DNA of 30,083 bases from the NCBI GenBank assembly GCA_004151065.3, contig NWUY0300018668.1:18658-48740 (forward strand). Direction: 5' to 3'. A program made the translations under genes and the position numbers. Below are positions 19,561 through 29,690 of this stretch, piece after piece. The stretch comes from Larix sibirica (lineage: Eukaryota; Streptophyta; Pinopsida; Pinales; Pinaceae). The notes beneath the pieces were generated by a model that searched no databases, was not told the DNA's origin, and worked only from the letters and a program-made list of their open reading frames with translations. Within the stretch, counting starts at the first letter, position 1. Each line of letters starts with the position of its first letter.

Positions 19561-21400
19561 TGGTCCAAACCCATCCTTGGATCTTCAAACTCGAAGCTCT
19601 CAAATTGGACCTTAAGAATTGATCAAATCCTCCTTCCCCACCCCAGACAAAGCTAAAAAAGAGCTTTTAAGCAACCTTGACAAATTGCAAGCACAAATGG
19701 AGACAGATTAGATAATTGAACGGCACCAAATAGAGGAGAAATCATTGTGCACAAAGTTGTTCAAGGCTCAATGATTGGAAGAAGAACATTGTCATTTAAA
19801 ATAAAGAATTTTGTAGCTTGACTGTGGCGATAAGAACACCTTCTTTCACCGTCAAGCCAAATCTAGAGAGAACGGGAATAAGGTCAAGGAGATCACCCTT
19901 CCGAATCATAGCAAAATCTCTTATCACGTTGAAATAAAAATTGCAATGGGAATCCATTTCAGCTCGGTCTACACGGAGGTTGGGGATGGGGATCATGTTG
20001 CGCTGCGGCAATGTCAAGAAAACATACCGCCTTCAATTCCAAATGCACGAAACTCTTCAATTATCAAAGACATAAAGGAGCAAGAAATTATTGAGGCCAT
20101 ATGGTAACTGGCGCCCAATAAATCCCTTGGCCAAGACGGATTTACTATTCACCTTTTTATAGCCTACTTGCAGATTGTGAAATCAGATCGATAAAAAAAT
20201 GATGTTCTACATTCAAAATAAGGGCAAAGTGGGTGGTGGGACCAACTCCTCTTTCCTCGCCCTAATTCCAAGGAAGCCAATCCTACCACTTTTGCAAGAT
20301 TCTGGCAAATCTCTCTTTGCAACTCTACCTACAAAATTTTCACCAAAATCCTTGCAAATAGGCTGAAAACAATTATGCCCAAGATCATTTTTTAAAATCA
20401 AGGGGTCTTCATCCAAAACCGACAAAAAGTTGACAATATTTTATTGGTTCAAGAGGCGATCCACTCCAACAAAGATCGCAAGGACAAAGGGATGTTGATA
20501 AAGATCGAAGCTTGGATTGCTCCTCTTGTCAATGGGTCCCCTGCCTCCTTTAAAGCAAGTAGAGGTCTCAGGCAAGGCTTCCCTTCGTCCTCTCTGTTAT
20601 ACATCATCACGGCGGAATCTTTGAGCGGAAAGCTTGAGGCAAAGAACAATTGGGAATCTTCAGGGCTTCTCCATAACAATAGGAGTAAAACCCATGAACC
20701 ACTCTCAATTTTCAGATGACACCCTTTTGCTCGGAGGAGCCTTGGCTATCATGGCAACTCGCTTTCAAGAGGCTCTTGATCTCTTTCTTGAGGCCTCGGG
20801 AGGAGAAATTAATGAGGGGAAAAGCATGCTTTATGCATGGAACACATGTCCCGCCTCCCTCCGTAAAATAGCCATAATCTTGTGTTTCCAGAGCACAAAT
20901 TCCTGGCGCAACTTCATGTATCTTGGGATGCCCATTTCCTTGCACGCACCTTCCTCCAATATTTGGCTGGATATTATCAGAAAAATCAAAGGGAAATTTC
21001 ACAATGGGAGCACATTGGCTCAATCCAACGGGAAGAACAATACTAATAAAATATGTCCTAACAGCTTTGTCGATATACAGATGTTCAACCCTACTCACTC
21101 CAAAAGGATCCATGGCCCAAATAGAAAAATAGATCGGGAAATTTCTCTAGCAAGGGGAAAAAACCTACACCAAAAAGTACCATATGGTCGATTGGAACAC
21201 TATAAGAGTGTCAAAAGACATAGGACTTGGGATTAAAGACCCAGCCTTGATGAATATTGCGATTGGTGTAAAAATAATTTGGCACCTACTCAAGGGCAAG
21301 CTAGAATGGTGGAAGAGAGCTCTCCTTAAAAAGTAATTTTGCGGTATGAGAAAGAGATGTGTGGACACCGAGCTTCCGAGCAAGGGAGGATCATGCATTT
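19561..21400 (+). pseudogene. LINE ORF2 reverse transcriptase domain, motif A deleted
   Basis: Readable in pieces over three frames: CGDKNTFFH (N-terminal linker, about 19823), LAPNKSLGQDGFT (about 20108), ISLCNSTYKIFTKILANRLK (20310-20370), QNRQKVDNILLVQEAIHS, SRGLRQGFPSSSLLYI (motif B, about 20556-20605), then after a frame change FSDDTLLLGG (catalytic box, 20709-20720), YLGMPISLHAPS, and thumb segments such as KYVLTALSIYRCS. Between GMLIKI and EAWIAPLVNG (around 20508) about 30 residues expected in this family are missing in frame. These include motif A with its catalytic Asp. The same deletion and the same frame change before FSDD are in the 24395 copy. Confidence 0.9.
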
Positions 21401-21990
21401 GGAAAATGTTGAAGGTTGTAGCTCCACTACTTCAATCCAAACTCACGTGGATTCCGGGCAATGGAAAAGAAATCAAATTTTGGACTAATAGCATCCTTGA
21501 AAAGCCTCCCCTTGCCCAAAACCAAGATCTTTCTCCTCTCATATCTTGGATGTAAGGTGAAAATCTACAAACTCTGCACAACATCTCCAATTGGACGGAA
21601 GACAGAAAGTGATGGACAAGTTGTGTTTTGTATACCCCCCCCATCTCAACAACCTTGCTTCTACTTTCCTCTCAGCCCTATCTGGATGTGCTTTGATCAA
21701 TCACATCTCAAATTCAAGAGGATGGGGCAACTCTGGATACAAATTAAAACATGGATATGAAACAGAGTTGCACTCCCTCACTCTGCTCCGGAATGTGGGC
21801 AAGTCTCCCAAAGGTTAATACTTTATGTTGGGTTGTAGCTCATGGAAAATCCCTAATAGCAAACAACCTAAGGAAAAGAGGCATTCAAGGTCCTTGGTGT
21901 GTCCTTACCAATCGAGTGATGAAACTCAACATCACCTCTTCTTTGATTACCCCTATACCAAGATGGTCTAGAATTGGGCCTTTCTAGAAA
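21401..21990 (+). pseudogene. LINE ORF2 connector and zf-RVT domain
   Basis: After the thumb come TWIPGNGKEIKFWTNSIL and LAQNQDLSPLISWM, the typical connector of plant LINE ORF2. From 21751 the frame gives VNTLCWVVAHGKSLIANNLRKRG and GPWCVL, the beginning of a zf-RVT (reverse-transcriptase-associated zinc-binding) domain. A frameshift follows, after which cysteine and histidine positions cannot be followed in the same frame. The role of zf-RVT is thought to be nucleic acid binding. Confidence 0.75.
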
Positions 21991-22860
21991 TCAATGACAG
22001 GTTGATCCCACCAACCAGATGGAGAGAAGTGTTCATTGTATGGCATAAACATTATACTGGCACCTTCAAGAGTAAGCCCCTTCTCAAAAGAGCTTGGCAA
22101 TTGCTAGCTAAATTCATTTGTTGGAAGGCTTGGCTTGCTAGAAATAAGTTCATATTCCAGCAAGAGAAAGATCACCCGAAGGAAAACTACAGCTAAAGCC
22201 AAATCTATGTTGGTGGAAAGTCTAGGTGCCAAGGGAATCAATGATCATACCTAGTATTATCTTGATGGCATGGAAAGGAGTTGGTTGGCAAACTTCATAC
22301 CACTTGGGAAGACTTTTAGAAAATTTTCCCCAAATCCGGACCTCTCACTGCAATGGAAAATCATACTTGAAGGTTTTGACTTCACAATTTCGCAAAAGAG
22401 TAAAAAAGGTCACATTCTTTTCTTCGATGGGACCTCCAAGAAGAATCTAGGGGTGGCAGGTGTTGGGGGGGTCATATATGACCACAATGGACAAAGGAAG
22501 CAACTCTACGAGTGGGGGCTTGGAATTACCTCTAACAATCAAGTTGAAGCACTCAATCTCCTCTATGGGCTTAAACAAGCTTCTTCCTTGCACATTAACA
22601 GCTTCATTGCAATCGAAGACTTGATGATAATCATCAAGAAAATGCACCATCCCAAGTCTCCCAAAGACACCAAGCTTGCAACGATCGTTGCCATAATCAA
22701 ATGAGAAGCCGCTTTGTTCTCTGAGATCAATTTTTTTCATGTCCTAAGGGCCAATAACCCAGTTGTAGATGGGCATGCAAATAATGCCACCAAGCTTAAA
22801 CATGGCAAATTACAACTCATGAAAAAAAAGGGGCTCCTCACAAGCCTCATGACGTAATAA
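21991..22860 (+). pseudogene. LINE ORF2 C-terminus: RNase H domain
   Basis: First comes a Trp/Lys-rich segment (FIVWHKHY, KAWLARNKFIF). From about 22400 the frame opened at 22270 reads HILFFDGTSKKNLGVAGVGG, NNQVEALNLLYGLKQA, FIAIEDLMIIIK and, after a TGA at 22702-22704, FHVLRANNPVVDGHANNA. This is the plant RNase H fold (RVT_3 type) with its acidic residues at 22426 (D), 22546 (E), 22618 (D) and 22768 (D). RNase H removes the RNA strand of the hybrid. Apart from the TGA (likely CGA to TGA) the domain is well kept. Confidence 0.88.
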
Positions 22861-23476
22861 TGGGTACAAAAAAAAAAATTCAATACACAACCGAGTTGTA
22901 GAAATCTGCACAGGGAGTTGTGAGCAATCTGCACAAAGAGTTGCAACAATGTATAGCAATCTGCACAGTGAGGCATTCCAATGTGAAAAATCTTAAGGCC
23001 CATCTTCACTATTGATCACTGGAATGCCCAACCCACCAAGACAAAACCAACAAAGAAATACATGATATTTTCAGGGTATCAAGGCATCATGAAGAGTTAA
23101 TGAATGTTGTCCAGGGAGGTAACAAGGCAGAAATCAACATATTCATAAACTTGGGCTCAAATCTAAACAAAAATGCAGACAAGATGGGCACCGACAACAC
23201 CAGCAACCATGAATATATCAACAATAAATTTATCCTCCTTCAATAAATCTCTAAATATATTGCAAATGCAATTTATATTTAGGATTTTTTTGCCATAATT
23301 ACTCTAGCAACCTCTTTAGAATTTCCTCTACACAGGAAATCAAAGTTTTTTGGAATTATTTGTTAAATTCTTTATCTAAGGCAATACGCTAAAATCATTT
23401 TTTCCTTTGCATTTCTCGTGCTTAACAACATTTGTTAATACAAAACTATCCATTCTTGTTATAAAAATTTAGTAAA
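22861..23476 (+). other. LINE 3' UTR
   Basis: It begins with GAGTTGTAG/TCTGCACA repeats (22888-22970) that echo the 5' UTR, then unclassified sequence to GTTATAAAAATTTAGTAAA. One frame stays nearly open from about 22935 to 23245 and also in the second copy (28305-28620), but nothing in it is recognisable. Confidence 0.6.
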
Positions 23477-24393
23477 AATAATAATTAACTAATTTGTTAA
23501 AAGAAAAAGTGAAAATGAAATAAATTATTAAAATATAAGGAAAGGAAAAGCAAACTAAAAGCTACATGATTAAAACTAAGAGTTAATTACTTGTCCTATG
23601 CATGCATGGTGCATGTGAAGACTAACTAGTTAATGGGTGTTGAGGAGGTGGTTAGGGAATTTTTTTTGGAGAATCTTGATCCTTGGGGTTATTTTTTGGA
23701 ATTTGGACTTCAGAATAAAGAGGGTTTGGAAAATAAATCGGTATAGGTTATTAATTAAGGGCTCGGTAGCTCTCAATTGTATTGACTAAGAGATTGGTTA
23801 GGAAGAGAGTTGTCCCACATGTTGTTGCTTGGTTGGTTGCAGTTGGCGAGAGTGAGAGGTTGGAGCTCAACGATTTTACCTTCATCTGGATTGTAAATTG
23901 TTTCCTTTCAAATCTTTCAAGTGTATCATCTTCAACACTCCTTTAAGTTGAACATTGTATTTCCTTCATATTCTCTTTAATAGTCATATAAATATATTTG
24001 TATTTCAACACCTAAATGAATCATAACATTACAATGCCTCTTCTACCTTTTAAATTAAACATAATATCTAAATAATTCCAACTCATTTCCAATAGTTTAC
24101 CACAAATACCAAACATTATCTATACTTATCAAATTTTAAATATATTAATCAATCCAATCATGACATAATGCTTTATGTTTTATTTTTAGTTTTTTTCACT
24201 CTTTCTATGCAAATGATTCAAAGATATATTTCTTTGTTAACTTTCATGATGCATCATGTTTTATTTTTACTTTTTTTCACTCTTTACCTTGCAAATGATT
24301 CAAATATATATTTCTTTGTTAACTTTCATGTTTACAATGTTTATTTTTAAATGAAACAAAAATCCATTTAATACTTTGTATTTTAATATTTTA
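23477..24393 (+). repeat. Host repeat copy B, right part
   Basis: It resumes the host repeat after the LINE; 23477-23830 aligns with 13191-13550. The rest, 23830-24393, has no counterpart in copy A. It contains a stretch resembling an LTR R/U5 (CCTTCATCTGGATTGTAAATTG, then ...TCTTCAACA) and an 81-bp tandem duplication. No genes. Confidence 0.7.
24175..24330 (+). repeat. About 80-bp imperfect tandem duplication
   Basis: ATGTTTTATTTTTA ... CTTTGTTAACTTTCATG occurs at 24175-24255 and 24256-24330. The duplicated counterpart in unit 2 (about 29536-29610) has only one copy. Confidence 0.88.
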
Positions 24394-24394
24394 N
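24394..24394. other. Single ambiguous base (N) at duplication junction
   Basis: The only N in the window lies exactly between the end of unit 1 and the start of unit 2. It may be a one-base scaffold join or an uncalled base. Confidence 0.95.
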
Positions 24395-24960
24395 TGCACA
24401 ACCAACATTTGGGCATTAGGTATCATCTTCTCAATATTTACATGCACATGCATCATATTGAAAAAGAAAGTTGTTGGAATTCTTTGTAGACATTCATTGG
24501 CTCCAAGGTCACCAAGAATAGCATTGTTGATACCGACTTCAATCTCGTCCTCAACACTAGAGAAAAAAGAGGTGGGAACCCCATCTGTGATCCCTTCTAA
24601 GAGCAAATGGAAGCTTTAATATCTAATTGGGACCTTGTCGATGTCAAACCCCAACGAGGACACTATACTTGGTCCAACAAAATGGCAGGTCCTAGCCACA
24701 ATGTTGTATGCCTTGATAGATTCTTGATCCATGAATATTTCTACCTCCAGGACCTATACATTACCTCCCATATTTTGCCCTCAAGAATCTCTTACCACAA
24801 ACCCATCTCCCTAGTTTTTCAACAATTGCCTAACCTTGGCTCTATTCCTTTCTGCTTTGACCCCCTTTGGCTCCAACATTCCCCAAGCCCTCTCTCTAAT
24901 CTCCCTTGAATGGTGCAAACCCATCCTTGGATCTTCAAACTTCATTATTGAGCAAAAACT
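24395..24960 (+). pseudogene. LINE endonuclease fragment, second copy
   Basis: 5'-truncated at the junction. Readable pieces are FNLVLNTREKRGG-type sequence on the upstream side, and from 24607 a clean 100-codon run: WDLVDVKPQRGHYTWSNKM, CLDRFLIHEYFYLQDLYITSH, RISYHKPISLVF. The catalytic SDH has become SYH (TAC at 24793-24795). Its frame is better preserved here than in unit 1, because FYLQD has CAG where unit 1 has TAG. Confidence 0.85.
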
Positions 24961-26790
24961 CAAACCTCTCAAATTGGACCTTAAGAATTGATCAAATCCG
25001 CCTTCCCCACCCCAGAAAAGGATAAAAAGGACCTTTTAAGCAACCTTGACAAATTGCAAGCACAAATGGAGACAAATTAGATAATTGAACGGCACCAAAT
25101 AGAGGAGAAATCATTGTGCAAAAAGTTGTTCAAGGCTCAATGATTGGAAGAAGAACATTGTCATCTAAAATAAAGAAGTTTGTAGCTTGACTCTGGTGAT
25201 AAGAACACCTTCTTTCACCGTCAAGCCAAATCTAGAGAGGCCGGGAATAAGGTCAAGGAAATAACCCTTTTCGGATGATAGCAAAATATCTTATCACATT
25301 GATATAAAAATTGCAATGGGAAACCATTTCAGCTCGGTCTACACGGAGGTTGGGGATGGGGATCATGTTGCACTGCGGTAATGTCAAGAAAACATACCGC
25401 CTTCAATTTCAAATGCAGGAAACTCTTCAATTATCAAAGACATAAAGGAGCAAGAAATTATTGAGGCCATATGGTAACTGGCGCCCAATAAAGCCTCTGG
25501 CCAAGACGTATTTACTATTCACCTTGTTATATCCTACTTGCAGATTGTGAAATCATATCAGTAAAAAAATAATGATGCTCTACATTCAAAAGAAGGGCAA
25601 AGTGGGTGGTGGGACCAACTCCTCTTTCCTTGCCCTAATTCCCAAGAAAGCCAATCCTACCACTTTTGCAAGATTTTGGCCAATCTCTCTTTGCAACTCT
25701 ACCTACAAAATTTTCACCAAAATCCTTGCAAATAGGCTGAAAACAATTATGCCCAAGATTATTTTTTAAATCAAGGGGTCTTCATCCAAAATAGACAAAT
25801 AGTTGACAGTATTTTATTGGTTCAAGAGGTGATCCACTCTAGCAAAGATCGCAAGAACAAAGGGATGTTGATAAAGATCGAAGCTTGGATTGCCCCTCTT
25901 GTCAATGGGTCCCCCGCCTCCTTTAAAGCAAGTAGAGGTATCAGGAAAGGATTCCCTTTGTGCTCTCTGTTATACATCATCACGACAGAATCTTTGAGCG
26001 GAAAGCTCAAGATAGAGAATAATTGGGAATCTTCAGGGCTTCTCCATAACAATAGGAGTAAAACCCATGAACCACTCTCAATTTTCAGATGACACCCTTT
26101 TGCTCAGAGAAGCCTTAGCTATCATGGCAACTCGCTTTTAAGAGGCTCTTAATCTCTTTCTTGAGGCCTCGAGAGGAGAAATTAATGATGGGAAAAGCAT
26201 GCTCTATGCTTGGAACACTTGTCCTGCCTCCCTCCGTGAAATAGCCAGAATCTTGTGTTTCCAGAGCACAAATTCCTGGCGCAACTTCATGTATCTTGGG
26301 ATGCCCATTTCCTTACACGCGCCTTCCTCCAAGATTTGGTTGGATATTATCAAAAAAGTCAAAGGGAAATTTCACCAATGGGGAGCATATTGGCTCAATC
26401 CAGCGGGTAGAACAGTCCTAATAAAATATGTCCTAACAGCTATGTCTATATACAGATGTTCAACCCTACTCACTCCAAAAGGATCCATGGCCCAAATAGA
26501 AAACTAGATCGGGAAATTTCTCTGGAAAGGGGAAAAACCTACACCAAAAAGTACCATATGGTAAATTGGAACACTATAAGAGTGTCAAAAGACAGAGGAC
26601 TTGGGATTAAAGACCCAGCCTTGATGAATATTGCGATTGGAGTAAAAATAATTTGGCACCTACTCAAGGGCAAGCTAGAATGGTGGTAGAGAGCTCTCCT
26701 TAAAAAGTAATTTTGCGGAACGAGAAAGAGATGTGTAGACACTGAGCTTCCGAGCAAGGGATGATCATGCATTTGGAAAATGTTGAATAT
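24961..26790 (+). pseudogene. LINE reverse transcriptase, second copy
   Basis: Same order as unit 1: GDKNTFFH-type linker, FLALIPKKANPTTFARFWPISLCNS (from about 25626), VQEVIHSSKDRKNKGMLIKI joined directly to EAWIAPLVNG (motif A missing), SRGIRKGFPLCSLLYI (motif B, with the conserved Gln now Lys), frame change, then FSDD at 26082-26093 and YLGMPISLHAPS. Here WGAYWLNPAGRTVLIKYVLTAMSIYRCS is in one frame, whereas unit 1 has a small indel. Stops are scattered throughout. Confidence 0.88.
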
Positions 26791-27370
26791 TATAGCTCCA
26801 CTACTTCAATCCAAACTCACTTGGATTCCGGGCAGTGGAAAAGAAATCAAATTTTGGACTAATAGTATCCTTGGCAAGCCTCCCCTTGCCCAAAACCAAG
26901 ATCTTTCTCCTCTCATATCTTGGATGGAAGGTGAAAATCTACAAACTCTGCACAACATCTCCAATTGGACAGAAGATGGCAAGCGATGGACAAGTTGTGT
27001 TTTGTATACCCCCCCTTCTCAACAACCTTGCTTCTACTTTCCTCTCAACCCTATCTGGATGTGCTTTGATCAATCACAGCTCAAATTCGAGAGGATGGGG
27101 CAACTCTAGATACAAGTTAAACATGGATATGAAACAGAGTTGCACTCCCTCACTCTTATTCCCTACTCCAGAATGTGGGCGAGTCTCCCGAAGGTTAATA
27201 CTTTATGTTGGGTTGTAGCTCATGGAAAGTCCCTAATAGAAAACAACCTTAGGAAAAGAGGCATTCAAGGTCCTTGGTGTGTCCTTACCAATCGAGTGAT
27301 GAAACTCAACATCACCTCTTCTTTGATTTCCCCTTTACCAAGATGGTCTAGAATTGGGCCTTTCTAGAAA
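26791..27370 (+). pseudogene. LINE connector and zf-RVT, second copy
   Basis: From 26780 the frame reads LLQSKLTWIPGSGKEIKFWTNSILGKPP and continues past the unit 1 stop (GGA instead of TAA after SWM). The zf-RVT start (VNTLCWVVAHGKSLIENNLRKRG) lies at 27170-27260, with the same frameshift into ITSSLI as unit 1. No function remains. Confidence 0.75.
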
Positions 27371-28240
27371 TCAAGGACAGGTTGATCCCACCAACTAGAT
27401 GGAGGGAAGTGTTCATTGTCTGGCATAAGCATTATACTAGCACCTTCAAGAGTAAGCCCCTTCTCAAAAGAGCTTGGAAATCACTAGATAAATTCATTTG
27501 TTGGAAGGCTTGGCTTGCTAGAAATAAGTTCATATTCTAGCAAGAGAAAGATCACCCAAGGAAAAATGCAGCTAAAGCCAAATCTTTGTTGGTGGAAATC
27601 TAGGTGCCAAGGGAATCAATGATCATACCTAGTATCATCTTGATGGCATGGAAAGGAGTTGGCTAGCAAAATTCATACCTCTTGGGAAGACTTTTAGAGA
27701 ATTTTCCCCCAAACTAGACCTTTCCCTACAATGGCAAATCATACTTGAAGGTTCTAACTTCACAATTTGGCAAAACAGTAAAAAAAGTCACATTCTTTTC
27801 TTCGATGGGACCTCCAAGAACAATCTAGGGGTGGCAGGTGTTGGGGGGGTCATTTATGACCACGATGGACAAAGGAAGCAACTCTACGAGTGGGGGCTTG
27901 GAATTACCTCTAACAATCAAGTTGAAGCACTCGATCTCCTCTAGGGGCTTAAACAAGCTTCTTCCTTGCACATTAACAGCTTGATTGCAATCGAAGACTT
28001 GATGATAATCATCAAGCAAATGCACCATCCCAAGTCTCCCAAAGACACCAAGCTTGCAAGGATCGTTGCCATAATAAAATGAGAAGCCACTTTGTTCTCC
28101 GAGATCAAAGTTTTTCATGTCCTAAGGGCCAATAACCCAGCTGTAGATGGGCATGCAAATAATGCCACCGAGCTTAAACATGGAAAATTACAACTCATAG
28201 AAAAAAAGGGGGTCCTCACAAGCCTCATGACATAATAATG
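27371..28240 (+). pseudogene. LINE RNase H domain, second copy
   Basis: The frame from 27648 gives HILFFDGTSKNNLGVAGVGG and NNQVEALDLL, then TAG, then the rest with the acidic quartet at 27804 (D), 27924 (E), 27996 (D) and 28146 (D), all in one frame. It differs from unit 1 by the extra TAG and shares the TGA near 28080. Confidence 0.85.
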
Positions 28241-28857
28241 GCTACAAAAAAAAATTCAATACACAACCGAGTTGTAGCAATCTGCACAGGGAGTTGCGAG
28301 CAATATGCACAAAGAGTTGCAACAATGTATAGCAATCTGCATATTGAGGCATTCCAATGTGAAAAATCTTAAGGCCCATCTTCACTATCGATCACTAGAA
28401 TGCCCAACCTACCAAGACAAAACCAACAAAGAAATACATGATATTTTCAGGGTATCAAGGCCTCATGAAGAGTTAATGAATGTTATCCAAGGAGGTAACA
28501 AGGCATAAATCAACATATTCATAAACTTGGGCTCAAATCTAAACAAAAATGCAGACAAGATGGGCCCAAACAACACCAGCAACCATGAATATATCAACAA
28601 TAAAATTATCCTCCTTCAATAAATCTCTAACTGTATTGCAAATGCAGTTTATATTTAGGAGTTTTTTTCCATAATTACTCTAGCAACCTCTTTAACCTCT
28701 TTAGAATTTACGCGAGAAAACAAAGTTTTTTGGAATTATTTGTTAAATTCTATAACTAAGGCAATACGCTAAAATCATTTTTTTCCTTTGTATTTCTCAT
28801 GTTGAACAACATTTGTTAATGCAAAACTATCCATTCTTGTTATAAAAAAAAATAGTG
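28241..28857 (+). other. LINE 3' UTR, second copy
   Basis: Same GAGTTGTAGCAA/TCTGCACA repeat block (28264-28350) followed by the unclassified tail, ending GTTATAAAAAAAAATAGTGAG. A short duplicated CCTCTTTAA word near 28690 is private to this copy. Confidence 0.65.
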
Positions 28858-29690
28858 AGAATAATAATTAACTAATTTGTTTTAAAAGAAAAAGTGAAAA
28901 TGAAAAAATTATTAAAATATAAGGAGAGAAGAGCAAACTAAAAGTTACATGATTAGAACTAAGAGTAAATTACTTCTCTTATGCATACAGGTTTTTGCAT
29001 GGTGGATGTGAAGACTAACTAGTTAATGGGTGTTGAGGAGGTGGTTAGGGGATTATTCTTTGGAATTTGGACTTCAGAATAAAGAGAGTTAGGAAAAGAA
29101 ATCGGTATAGGTTATTAATTAAGGGTTCAATAGCTCTCAATTGTATTGACTAAGAGATTGGTTAGGAAGAGAGTCATTCCCCACATGTTGTTGCTTGGTT
29201 GGTTATACTTGGCGAGAGCGAGAGGTTGGAGCTCAACGATTTTACCTTCATTTAGATTGTAAATTATTTCTTTTCAAATCTTTCAAGTGTGTCATCTTCA
29301 ATACTACTTTAAATTGAATATTGTATTTCCTTCATATTCTCTTCAATAGTCATATAAATATGTTTGTATAACACCTAAATGAATCATAACATTGCAATGC
29401 CTCTTCTAGCTCTTAAATTTGACCTAATATCTAAATAATTCCAACTCATTTCCAATAGTTTACCACATACCAAACATTATCTATACTTCACAAATCTTAA
29501 ATATATTAATCAATCCAATCATGACATAATGCTTTAGGTTTTATTTTTACTTTTTTCACTCTTTACATGCAAATGATTCAAATATCTATTTCTTTGTTAA
29601 ATTTCATGTTTACAATGTTTATTTTTAAATAAAACAAAAATCCAATTGATAATATCCTACTTTTCATATTTTAGTATCTTTTTAATTTAT
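28858..29690 (+). repeat. Host repeat flank, second copy
   Basis: Matches 23477-24393 from AATAATAATTAACTAATTTG onward, with indels. It lacks the 81-bp tandem duplication. It is the natural continuation into the rightmost 400 bases. No genes. Confidence 0.75.

Larger units (their letters stand above)
16273..23476 (+). mobile_element. L1-type plant LINE, inactive, with internal duplication
   Basis: A non-LTR retrotransposon with 5' UTR, ORF1 (DUF4283-like plus CCHC knuckle), ORF2 (APE-type endonuclease, reverse transcriptase, zf-RVT, RNase H) and a 3' UTR ending GTTATAAAAA, with no long poly(A) tail. It sits in host-repeat copy B between 11-12-bp direct repeats; host sequence resumes at 23477 just as it runs on without a break in copy A. 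It is dead many times over: stops in every domain, frameshifts, loss of RT motif A and loss of the endonuclease catalytic Asp. A 797-bp tandem duplication of the endonuclease part makes it longer than a standard element. Confidence 0.92.
19048..24393 (+). repeat. 5.35-kb duplication, unit 1
   Basis: Everything from the middle of endonuclease duplicate 2 to the host-repeat flank recurs at 24395-29690 in the same order and orientation. Both LINE and non-LINE flank are shared, so this is a copy of a genomic segment and not a second LINE insertion. Divergence is about 5% by eye in the endonuclease region. Confidence 0.92.
24395..29690 (+). repeat. 5.35-kb duplication, unit 2
   Basis: Matches 19048-24393. 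It starts inside the endonuclease domain at TGCACAACCAACATTTGGGC and ends in host flank around TTTCATATTTTAGTATC, where unit 1 is cut by the N. It carries its own extra stops and indels. Confidence 0.9.

Noticed and set aside
24395-28857. A second, independent LINE insertion
   Set aside because: Non-LINE host flank downstream is shared with unit 1 as well, and the copy starts mid-domain at the N. Duplication of the segment, or an assembly join, explains it better.
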